Shown: in pieces, positions 33,340-44,518 of the stretch
How positions within the stretch are numbered: the stretch's first letter is position 1
How the letters are laid out: the number at the start of each line of letters is the position of its first letter
Source: Actinostola sp. cb2023
Lineage: Eukaryota; Cnidaria; Anthozoa; Actiniaria; Actinostolidae
DNA: 64,000 nt
NCBI GenBank assembly: GCA_033675265.1
Contig: JAUJYZ010001545.1
Location: forward strand, 446,001 to 510,000
Direction of reading: 5' to 3'
The notes under the pieces: generated by a model
Told to the model about the DNA's origin: nothing
Seen by the model: only the letters and a program-made list of their open reading frames with translations
The model's database searches: none
Position numbers and translations under genes: made by a program

Positions 33340-34327
33340 ATGACCAAAAAGGATGCTGATCTTTTCAACAGTTCTGTGCAACGTTCGTGGCGCAATAGTA
33401 CGAACATTTTGCCGTCGGAGATCGATCGTTCTATCGTCGTAACTAGAATAATCTTGTACGTGTTTATCGGGGGATTCATTCTTCTGGGAAACACGTTATG
33501 TTTGGCGGTATTTCTACGCACCAAGGCCTTGAGACGGCGTTCGTACCATCTCTTGATCAGTCTGTCTGTCGCAGACCTGTTGGTTGGTGTTTCCAGTATT
33601 GTAATTTGTGTGGAAGACGGTTTAATTTTGCAAGGACAAAGAGATAATGTACTGTCGGTTTGGAGAGACGTCGCGCAATACTTTCCTCGCATGTGTTCAT
33701 TGTTTACCGTAGCTGCTGTTGCAGTAGAGAGATTTTGGGCTGTTGGATTTCCCACAAAGCACAGAACCGCAGGAAAAGCTCCATACGTAATACTCATCGC
33801 GTCGCCTTGGGGCCTAGCCAGTGTGCTGTCAATTGTATACCTCTGCAGTACCATGAGCTACTTATCTGAGAGTGCTTTTAACTACATGGATGTGGTACTG
33901 TCCCAGTTGACCTTGCTGACTATAATCATAGCGTACTGTGCGCTTTTGAGGAAAATGAAGAGAAGCACAGTACGAAGCAAGCACCAGAGAAGTAGATGTT
34001 CTAAAAGAGAGGAAGTTAGCTGTGACCCTGTTTGTGGTTACACTTGCCTCCTTGCTCACAATCTACCCTGTAAATATGTATTTTATGATTCAGATATTTC
34101 AAGGCCACCACTTTGCGATATCACAAGATCTTTTCCTTTTTCTCATAGCCTTGGCGAGTTGTAACTCGGCAATTAACATTGTCGTTTACATGTTTAGAAT
34201 TAGCGAATTTAGAAGAGCTGTTTATAAAATGCTCTTAGGTAACCGCTATGGGTCACGTGTCACCTGTTCTACGAGGGGTGATGCAATGGCTTCAGAAAAC
34301 CATGGCTCTATATTTAGTCAACATTAA
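33340..34327 (+). CDS. Rhodopsin-like (class A) GPCR, single exon, with a 1-nt frame break
   Basis: Seven-transmembrane receptor of unknown ligand. The start MTKKDADLF at 33340 is preferred over an upstream Met because it leaves a short extracellular N-terminus with NSS and NST glycosylation sites. TM1 has the GN pair (ILLGNTLCLAVFL), TM2 LSVADLL, TM3 a Cys then ERF in place of DRY, TM4 a conserved Trp, and ECL2 a Cys. TM5 follows. In the third intracellular loop the frame shifts near 34003-34006 (an AAAA run). The next frame continues at once with TM6 (VTLFVVTLASLLTIYPVNMY) and TM7, NSAINIVVY, where NPxxY has lost its Pro. It ends RISEFRRAVYKMLLG plus a short tail at TAA 34325-34327. The break may be a sequencing/assembly error or a real lesion. 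Confidence 0.8.
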
Positions 34328-34599
34328 AACTGAGAGATTATAATTCATATACTAGAACAAAACGCTCTATACCAGCGTATAGAAGAATGTAATTGTAGCG
34401 TAACATGAAGAACTAATCACTGAGAACAACAATTGCATCTGAACATAAAGCAAAACGTTTATTGGATGATCGATGATGTCGGGGAAACATTGCAGTGCAA
34501 TTCTGTGATGCAGTGGAAATGGTTGTTGTTTTTGTTGTCAGTCATTGTTGGTAAATATAATCGCCATTCTTGTTTGTTGTTATTCTTTTCATTGCCATT

Positions 34600-35310
34600 T
34601 TTGCTGTGTTGTCATCGTTGTATGTTTGTTGTTGTCATTGTGTGTCTGTTGTTGTCATTGTTTGTTGTTGTCATTGTGTGTCTGTTGTTGTTATATCGTT
34701 GGTTGTGTGTTTGTTGACATTGTCTGTTGTTGTCATTGTTTGTTGTTGTCATTGTGTGACGGTCGTTTGTTGACATTGTTTGTTGTGTTTTTGTTGTTGT
34801 TGTCATTGTGTCTGTTGTTGTTCATGTTGTTATATCGTCGGTTGTATGTTTGTTGTTGTCATTGTGTGTCTTGTCATTGTGTGTTTGTTGTTGTTATCTC
34901 GTCGGTTGTGTGTTTGTTGACATTGTTTGTTGTGTTTTTGTTGTTGTTGTCATTGTGTGTCTGTTGTTGTTCATGTTGTTATCTCGTCGGTTGTGTGTTT
35001 GTTGACATTGTTTGTTGTGTTTTTGTTGTTGTTGTCATTGTGTCTGTTGTTGTTCATGTTGTTATATCGTCGGTTGTGTGTTTGTTGTTGTCATTGTGTG
35101 TCTTGTTGTCATTGTGTGTCTGTTGTTGTTCATGTTGTTATCTCGTCGGTTGTGTGTTTGTTGACATTGTTTGTTGTGTTTTTTTTGTTGTTGTCATTGT
35201 GTCTGTTGTTGTTCATGTTGTTATATCGTCGGTTGTGTGTTTGTTGACATTGTTTATTGTGTTTTTGTTGTTGTTGTCATTGTGTGTCTGCACTTGTTGT
35301 TGTCTATCAT
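34600..35310. repeat. TTG-rich tandem repeat downstream of the GPCR
   Basis: About 100-bp composite units built from GTCATTGTGTGTCTGTTGTT, TTCATGTTGTTATATCGTCG and TTTGTTGACATTGTTTGTTG, repeated five to six times. Long Val/Cys/Leu frames through it are artefacts. Confidence 0.9.
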
Positions 35311-35629
35311 TTATTGTTAATGTTGTTATCATCGCGGTGTGTCTGTTGTTGTTATCATCGTTGAGCATCGTTCTCTGTTATTCTTGTCATTATATAATGT
35401 TAATGTGGTCGTTGCTGTACGTCAGGTTGAATATGTTTGCCGCAGCGTCTTGCTTAGTTTACTGTTTTAGTCAAGATGCGTTACTCTAGTTAATCGGTTT
35501 TGTGGCGTTTTTATTGCATATTTTAAGTTGCTTAGTAAGTTTAACACGTAAGTCGACGTCTAACAGCTGGTCGTTTCGTTCTGTCTCTATTACGAGTGAA
35601 TAAAAAAAATGCCTGTGACAATATTTATC

Positions 35630-36185
35630 AAGTCAAACAGGATTGTCCAGTCTTGCAAATAAAATAACCCTCCAGTCAAACAGGTTTGTCAGATTTATCC
35701 AAGTGCATTGAAATAGAAATGTAATCAGTTTCGAGTGTTCGTTCTACAGTCAAACCGGTTAGTCTGGTTGTTGAAATAAAACAATGACATCTGTCGAGTT
35801 AGTTAAATATTGTATTTGTCCAGTCAAACAGGTTTTTCCAGTCTTTCAGTAAGTTACATGGAAATATAAAATAAAGTCTTGTTTCGGTCAAACTGGTTTA
35901 ATTTGTCCAGTTTTGCAAGTAAAACGAAATAAAGTCTTGTTTCGGTCAAACTGGTTTGTCCAGTTTTGCAAGTAAAACGAAATAAAGTTTTGTTTCGGTC
36001 AAACTAGTTTGTCCAGTTTTGCAAGTAAAACGTGAAATAAAGTTTTGTTTCGGTCAAACTAGTTTGTCCAGCTCTGCAAGTAAAACGAAATACAAGATTG
36101 TAGCATTTGTCTTGTCAAACAGGTTTGTACAATGGTCAAACAGGTTTGTACAATGGTCAAACAGGTTTGTACAATGGTCAATATA
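35630..36185. repeat. Tandem repeats with GTCAAACnGGTTTGTCCAG core
   Basis: Units of about 60 bp (GGTCAAACTAGTTTGTCCAG ... TTTGCAAGTAAAACGAAATA) are repeated four times at 35880-36090, with diverged copies upstream to 35630. Three perfect 21-bp units GTCAAACAGGTTTGTACAAT follow at 36114-36178. Each unit has a CAAAC...GTTTG inverted core. Confidence 0.85.
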
Positions 36186-36498
36186 CAGTCGTTCAGACAA
36201 GAGAAGAAGAAAAAAACAAATCAGAATCTTTCCTTGTTTGTATAGTTGTTGTTGTTTGTACTAGTAATAACTTGTTCGCTACGTCAAATACAATGTCCGT
36301 TTATATGTCGTATTGTTCCTTGTCAGGTTACAAACATTTCCTGTGCATAATATGTGCGTCGCTGTAAAACTCGGTCGATAAAGTAATTAAATGGCGTCAT
36401 GCGTCACTGTCTTTTGTCAGTTCTTGTCATACGAAGGGAGAAAAAACCTACAGCATTTTCTAAGGGATTTATCTAAATTATCAAAGATATAAAACTGC

Positions 36499-39400
36499 TT
36501 ATTTGAAGCTAACGAGCTTAATGACAACATAGCCGTGGCCAATGTTAGCTCCCGGCTTGCTGAGTTGATCAGCACCAGTGTTGAAGGACCCTCCTCCGCC
36601 ACCACAGGAATTCGAACGAGATCCACTAGCACCGCCAGAGTATCCCCCGCCACCACCGGCTCCTCCCCCTGCTCCATTGGGTCCTCCGCCTCCTCCAAAG
36701 CCTCCGTCAACGTGGTTTTGGTTCGATCGACCGCCGACACCACCTAAGATAGATTAAATAGTTATTTTAAAAACAAAAAAAAAAATATTCGAGTGGAGAC
36801 TGGGAACAATTACCATATACCAAATATGGACATAGTTTCCAAATAAGGAATGCCTTTATAAAACTTAGACTTACCGGTAGTAAAGCCTTTTCCACCCTCT
36901 CCCCCAGTCCCTTTAGAACCACCAAAGTTTTTGTTGTTGCGTCCGTTGGTTTTTAGTCCGCCACCTCCACCCCCTGAGTAGCCATTGTCACCTTCCTCGG
37001 CACCTCTTCCTCCTGCACCTCCCAAGAACATACTGCCACCGTAACCAGGGTTACCGTCTTGGCTGATGCTACCATGGCAACGGGGTGATTCACTCTTCAT
37101 CTTGTCGACTCCTCCACCTCCACCACCTACAAGACACATTTTGCAGTGTTGAAAACAAGAGATCCAGAGCTCGAGTAGAAGAGGGACAAAAGGGACTCGA
37201 GAGATATGAAATGTGAATGGGCAGATGGGAAGAAGTTGCAGCATAGTGTGGGATGCAATGCTTGACTTACCGATGATGATAGGTGAATTGTCCTCTCTGA
37301 CTACAAACGAGCCACCCCCACCCCCTGCTCCTCCTGAGGTTGGGTTACTTTGCCCCTCCTGACCGATAAGGATTTTCAGGATGTCGCCTTTCTTGAGTTT
37401 GAAGTTTCCCCTGACACGAGCGCCACGACCGCGAAATTTGCTCGCTGCAAAAAGAAGAACATCGTGTTATTGTGTTTACATAGGAAGACACTGATACACT
37501 AAGAATCAAATGTTCATCTTTCTTTAGTTGAGGTTTTTCAGTTCTTGTAACATTCTCACTACGAACTTAGATTCTATCAAAATTCTTAATTCCAACTTTA
37601 TTGTCCGACACGTCGTATGGACTTACGTAAAGGGCAACGATATCTGTTACAATATCTGATGTAGCCAAATATAGAGGAGTCGAAACGATGATGATGATAT
37701 TTATCTCTGACATGAATGAACGACCCTCCATCATGACGACAAAGATGGCCGCTCACTAGAGATTCAACTATAATGTACACGTACCTCCACTAAACTTGTC
37801 ATATCCACCAGAAGCACCGACAGCTTCAATGGAGTACGTTCCAGCAGCAGGCACCTTCCACATCTGAACACCTTTGTGTACGCTAACGTGTCCTTCATGG
37901 TCGTGCCCCTGGTAGTGAGCGCCTATTGACACTGGGCCAAGTCGTCCATTCGCACCAAGGCTCGTAAATTTGGCTTGTCCGAAAACTGAAGAAAACAAAC
38001 GAAAAAAAACTTGAGTATAACAGAATAAGGATGATGTAATGACAACGTCAGAATATGACGTCTGAAGATGACGTAACGACAACGTCAGATGATGACGTAG
38101 TCAAGAACGATTGATATGACGACGTAGAAGTACACATACTATTAAGTATAAACAAGAGACCATATGCTCTCTTGGTATAAAATAAAATAAACCTTTGAGT
38201 GTGACAAAGATGACGTCATTGCGTTGTAACGTCAGAGGTTGACGCAATCACTGACGTCAGAGAATGACGTAGCAGTCAACTTACCGTTAAACCTTTTGTC
38301 TGCCTCCAATCGCGGATTGTTGATCACCCAAGAAGTGACGAAGGTTTTAAAGTATTTTTCACACGACGCCTCTACGTAGATCATCGATGGGGATCTCTCG
38401 GGCTTGTCTTCTTCCAAAGCTACGCGAATGGATCCAACAAAGACTGGTTTTTCAAATTCGAATGCAATCCACTGCATGCCTGGGGGAGCTCCACCATTGC
38501 TGATCCATAGTGTGTCCTCGTTGTTGTCGAAGGCATTGCTGGGCTTGTAACCTGAACACGATAACCAAACGATGAGTACAACACAACTAATTCAGAAGTA
38601 TATATCCAACCTTTCCAATGGAAACTACAACAACAACAAGCGTTTCAAACCATTTTCGCATGATTTAAAACCGTTTCGCTAGATTACTTTTTTACTGCAA
38701 TTCTCAGGATTATGCGAACTCAGACATTCAAGCAGTCGGCTGGAACTTGGTTTTTCGCTGCCGTCAATCAACATAAAAAATCAGTAAACTTAAAAATAAA
38801 AGTCAGAAGACCCACCAAATGGAAACCAAATATCATTTTGAGCTAAATTATGGATCACTTGGTCGAAGAATGTATTTAGTTTTGAATTTGTTAGAGTTTT
38901 GAATTTGATTGACGGCAGCGAAAAACCAAGTTGCAGCAGACTGTTTGAATGTCTGAGTTCGCATAATACTGAGAACTGCAGTAAACTTAAAAAAAAAAAT
39001 GTTCCAATTCAGTTGAAGCAATGTTTTTAGTTTTTATTTCGCTTTGTAACCTTTAATTCCTACCAAAAGAATGCTAATCAGTGGCCAAGCGGTAGCCTAG
39101 CAACACTCGCCACGTGCAGTTTCAATTGATTTATTTCAATAATTTTTTGTTTCGGTGAAGCTGAATCAGTTAATTTAATCAAAAGAATAAGATTTCTATT
39201 TTATCATTAAAAGGTTTTAAGAAAATCGAAACAAAACTTTTGCTCTCTTTTATAATCTCCATTTTGTTTTTCTTTATAACTGGCTCGAGTTTTACTGATC
39301 AAAGATACTCAAACCATGCCATATAGCCCTGGCTTACCTGGACCGAAGTAACTGCTCCCGTAACCTCTCTGTGGATCTGTTGTAAGTGGTTTATTAGCGA

Positions 39401-40784
39401 ATGGTGTGTCGTACATTTGTAGTGATGAGATGACCCATAAGAATGGAACCTCAGCAGCGTTACGTAGTCTCCAGTATGGATAAGTACCGTTGGTAAAGGG
39501 ACACTTGTCTTTGCAGAACCCCGATGGAGAGTCGCATTCATGCTTGCCTAGAAGTTATAGAACATTTAATGAGTATTTATAGTAACACTGAAATTATTAA
39601 TCAATTTACGGTGAAGATTTGCCTAGAAACTCGGTAAGAAAATGAATGCTAAATAACTCAGTTTCATGTGAAAGATTCCTTGAAGTCAGAACAGTATTTC
39701 GAACAAGCTGCTTATTTTGAAGCCGAAAGCAGTGTAAAACTGATTATGGTCATTATAGGTTTTATCAGTGTTGTTTTGCGTCAAGCTGAGTTGAAATGGT
39801 CAAAAGAAAAAACAGATAAGAGGGCAGATAATGAAAATCATAAACTATAAATTTCGAGAAAACTCAACGATAAAAATGTATAAAAAGGAAAACTTTTCCT
39901 TTTGAACTTTGTATTGAAAAAAATAACATCTAAGATCGATGTTTATTTCTCAATCCTATTTACAATGAATACTCAATGCTTGGTCTAGAGTTTATGTGGT
40001 AACTTTAACTACTGATTAATTCTCGCTTCATTCAGAGCATGGTTTAACAATGAGAGTTAGTATATGACCGACTATGCAAATCAGTTTTGACACATCACCA
40101 TCGACAGCTCAGTTCTGTTCAAAACGACAATCACCGGCTGAAGTTATCCAAAGATTTACTGAGCAAAAACGCCCAGATAAAATGGAATACTTGATTCTTG
40201 CAAATGACAATGTTTCCTTTCAAAAAAACATATTTTATACAAAAAGTGATTTTTCGATATTTTTGCCAAACACCCGATGAGAACTGAGAAAACTTAATAT
40301 CTAATGAGTTTAACGTTTAAAGTTTAAGTCGGTACAAAAGTAGCCATACTCTTTTCATGACTCGATTTCCAAGTTCTAGTTAGTTGTTTCATCAGTGAAT
40401 GATAAAATCACAAAATTGTTTTGTTGCGTAAAACTTTTTTTATATTTTGGAGCAAACTTGAGCCTGAATTTTCTAATACATGCCAGCCTAGTTTTCACAA
40501 GACTTTGCAGACTTACCTTTTGCGAGGTCATTGCAGATAGCTAACCGTTGTTCTCTATATCTCTTATCGGTATTCCACTCCCAGCTAGTACAGTAGCCAG
40601 GTTTGAAAGGTCTGCTCCATGGTGGAATTACTAAATGCGAGTAAACTTTCTGATCTTGCCTAAACCCTGCTTTATTTGCTAACTGCACCGGAATACCAAT
40701 TCCATTTTGCTCAGATCCACCGAGAAAGAACCCATGAGAAAACCCAGCACAGAGCACTAGTATAAAGAGGATGGCCAGAGTCAT
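36499..40784 (-). CDS. Secreted protein with discoidin-like and ALK/LTK-type glycine-rich domains
   Basis: Exons in transcript order: 40517-40784, 39338-39547, 38285-38551, 37785-37985, 37271-37444, 36875-37126, 36499-36743, giving 538 residues. Start chosen at 40784 because MTLAILFILVLCAGFSHG is a clean signal peptide. Residues about 155-248 (PSNAFDNNEDTLWIS, WIAFEFEKPVFVGSIRVAL) look like an F5/8 type C (galactose-binding) module. From about 250 the sequence follows the glycine-rich domain of ALK/LTK receptors: GVQMWKVPAAGTYSIEAVGA, RGRGARVRGNFKLKKGDILK, ILIGQEG, then many GGGGG runs and a final GHGYVVIKLVSF. No transmembrane segment or kinase follows; TAA is at 36499-36501. All six introns are phase 1. 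Function unknown; an extracellular matrix or ligand-binding role is inferred. Confidence 0.85.
38694..38990. repeat. Foldback in the glycine-rich gene (intron between exons 2 and 3)
   Basis: Arms TATGCGAACTCAGACATTCA and TTGGTTTTTCGCTGCCGTCAA with their complements at 38920-38975. The loop is about 130 bases. Non-coding. Confidence 0.85.
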
Positions 40785-42415
40785 GATCGCAGTGCAGGAC
40801 GTGGCCAAAATGTGAAGAAGTCTTGTCGACTTGAAAGTTAAATTGGATTTCTTTGCCACGCATCGCCAGCCAGGACTTGGATCCTATTGGACAAGGATGT
40901 CTAACGTGGAATGAGCTTCGTGGAACCATTGTTCGCTGTATTTTAAAGCGATATTCAAAATGGTTCGTTGGCACATGGTTTTCGTAGACAGCATGATTGC
41001 TAAGCAACTAATTGGTCAGCGGTTGATTTGATACCACGTATCTATATATGAGTGTCTAAGAAATGCTGTCCAAAATCCGAGTCACATAAAACTTTCACTG
41101 ATTACTCTTCAAGATCATGTTGTTCGAATTCATGACCTTTAACATGTAGATATGTACGTTTCTTTTTTTTTTTTTCTTTTTTTGACAACGCAAGTCTCTT
41201 GTTCTGATTCTTTTCAAAAAGATTATAATTTTTCCCGAATGACAAAATTATGTAATTATCATAATTCCTCGTGATTTCAGCAAGTGATGAATAGAAAATA
41301 AAGTCAAGTCTACTGAACTAATCCATCAAACATTGCAAGCAAGCCAACACTTTTTGGGATTCTCCATATTTATTTCTACGTCAAATAATCGGTACAATGA
41401 GATTGGTTGTAGTTATGATTAGATTATGCACTGCTCTAATACTGACGAATATCGTTCGTAGTTTTTACGAGTGTCTCCAGCAATTGTTATTTAATTAATT
41501 ATCCAGCCGTTTTAAAAATAAGGAACATTTAAATCAGTTAAGAAAAGGATATTAATGGAGATCGTTTCAGTTTTCTGCAATATAAAATCTGTATATATTA
41601 TATTTGCTTGTAGCTAGTAGTAACACATGGTAAATACCTCGTCAAATGTAACACGTTTCAAAACAATGACCGACCAGAGGTTTACAAAATATGTATTATG
41701 TCTAAAACTTTTTGTAACAATTAATACTATAATTTAAAATATATATATAAAATAATAATAGTATCGAACTCACCAGACATAACACTACTTTAAAGTTTGG
41801 TGTTCGTTATGACAGTAGCATAAAACAACCGCGGGGCCTATCAGTGACACTGGTCGGTCTCACCCAAGCAGCCTTCATGTACTCGTGCTTATGAATGATC
41901 CAGTCTGTTTTTGTCAGTGAAACAAGGCATCTTATGCTTTAGCTTATCCCTCGCCAGTGAACACCAGACCTATATAAGCTCTATGACGACTGTCCTTTTA
42001 TTTCAGTTCAGTCTATTTGCTAGTAATGTCTTCAAAAGGAAATATATTTTACAACTAATCGGCAGTTGGTCAGACCTACAACACGACCATGATAAACACC
42101 ACGGAGTTGATACAGGGATGATATTCATGTAACTTCGTTGATATTCTGAAACAAATTGAACATGGCGTTACTATAGAAACATGGCGTTACTATAGAAACA
42201 TGGCGTTACAATAGAGACTATTGCAAACACCACAAATACACAATAAACATGCAGCCTAATAAGTATGGATTCAGTACTAGCGATGCAAGCGAAAAGATAA
42301 CATTGTATTTAATGTATTGTGCTTCACTTAGTTACACCTATGCTACTTAGTCAGCTCTCCGTAGACAAAACCAGACTTCGATAATTAAGATTGAATACTG
42401 AATGTGTTGCTAAAG
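40785..42415. other. Intergenic region: glycine-rich gene 5' flank and receptor B 3' flank
   Basis: The first 250 bases should contain the 5' UTR and promoter of the minus-strand glycine-rich gene. The rest is AT-rich with no exon I can support. Three copies of ACATGGCGTTACTATAGAA lie at about 42160-42215. Confidence 0.4.
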
Positions 42416-43114
42416 CTATTTAATATTTTTTTGAATATGTACCTTTTTAGTCTTTCGGCTTTTGTCAACCTGAGCATACATGGCCTCTAAATCTTTCTGC
42501 TTGTTTACTTTTTTGCTTTTTTTAGACTTATCAACCACAGCGTAAACAGCCATGGGACCAGGAGGCTCTTTATTGGGTTCATTGTTAGAATTATTCATAG
42601 ATGTTCCATCAATCTGTGCGTTGCTTTCATGCGTTGCTATAGTAACTCCCGCCTCATCTTGTCCATCTGCGTTCAGCCTTTGTTCTTGCGTGTTAGTTTC
42701 GTCCACGGTTGCGTACAGACTGTTGCATGGAGATGTTACATCAGAGGCGTCTACAGGCGCAAGATAGTCTTGGACTTCGGCGTATGTATTTGATGTTATC
42801 TTGTCGTTTACTTCTGCATATATGACCGTCTCAGGTCCAACTATCTGCGCACCCGTTGATGGTCGTCTATTCAGGTCATTCTGGATGTGCCAATGGGTGT
42901 CGTTATTTTGTAAACTGGATTCAACTTTCTGAGATGGCTTACTGAGAAACACCAGGCAAATGAATTAGGAAACTTAGAATTCGTTAATTCAGGTGTAACT
43001 GGAGTGGATAATAATAGGTACAATGTAGATATAGGTAGATAGATAGTTTATGGCGAAGTTTATGGTGAAGCGTAGCTTGTGAAGGAGGTACAGCCATGCG
43101 CGTTATAATCATGA

Positions 43115-43157
<43 letters not shown>

Positions 43158-43610
43158 GTGTAGGTAAGGTGAAGGAAGTACATACGTATACAGTCAAGAT
43201 ATATATAGGTATTTGCTTCAGTGATAAATACAAACCTATTCTCCATAGACGACGATTTTCCTTAAAAATAAACATAAAATAATATCTGAAATATGACGTT
43301 AAACTATACTTTTGACATTTGATGAAAATAGGAAAGTGGAGAAGAGATATACAAACATGACGACAGACAGACAGACATGTAGACAGACAGACATGCAGAC
43401 AGACAGACAGACAAGCATGCAGACAAACAGACAGACATACATACAGAGACATCCCAAGAAGACAGGCAGAAAGACAGACAGATAGACAGACATACATGCA
43501 GACAGACAGACAGACAGACAGACAAGCATGCAGACAGACAGACAGACATACATACAGAGACATCCCAAGAAGACAGGCAGAAAGACAGACAGATAGACAG
43601 ACATACATGC

Positions 43611-43659
<49 letters not shown>

Positions 43660-43936
43660 TGCATGCAGACAGACAGACAGACAGACAGACATACATGCAG
43701 ACAGACAGACAGACATACATACAGAGACATCCCAAGAAGACAGGCAGACATGCAGAAAGACAGACAGATAGACAGACATACATGCAGACAGACAGACAGA
43801 CATGCATGCAGACAGACAGACAGACAGACATGCAGACAGACAGACAGACAAGCATGCAGACAGACAGACAGACATACATACAGAGACATCCCAAGAAGAC
43901 AGGCAGAAAGACAGACAGATAGACAGACATACATGC

Positions 43937-44035
<99 letters not shown>

Positions 44036-44277
44036 TGCATGCAGACAGACAGACAGACAGACATACATGCAGACAGACAGACAGACATACATACAGAGAC
44101 ATCCCAAGAAGACAGGCAGACATGCAGAAAGACAGACAGATAGACAGACATACATGCAGACAGACAGACAGACATGCATGCAGACAGACAGACAGACAGA
44201 CAGACATGCAGACAGACAGACAAGCATGCAGACAGACATGCATGCAGACGTGCAGGCAGACAGACATACATGCATGC

Positions 44278-44309
<32 letters not shown>

Positions 44310-44481
44310 TTGCAGACAGACAGACATGCATGCATGCAGACACACATCCCAAGAAGACATGCAGACATGCAGAAAGAAAGACAGATAGACAGACAGACAT
44401 ACAAGCACACAGACAGACAGATAGACAGACAGGCAGACAGGCATACATGTAGGCAGACACACAGGAAGACAGATATAGCTA

Positions 44482-44518
<37 letters not shown>

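Noticed and set aside
36535..36747. Plus-strand Ser/Thr-rich frame
   Set aside because: It is the shadow of the last exon of the minus-strand glycine-rich gene.
43060..44489. Long Cys/Leu/Ser and Thr/Asp/Arg-rich frames on both strands
   Set aside because: They read through the CAGA array and poly-G run in a receptor B intron; low complexity only.
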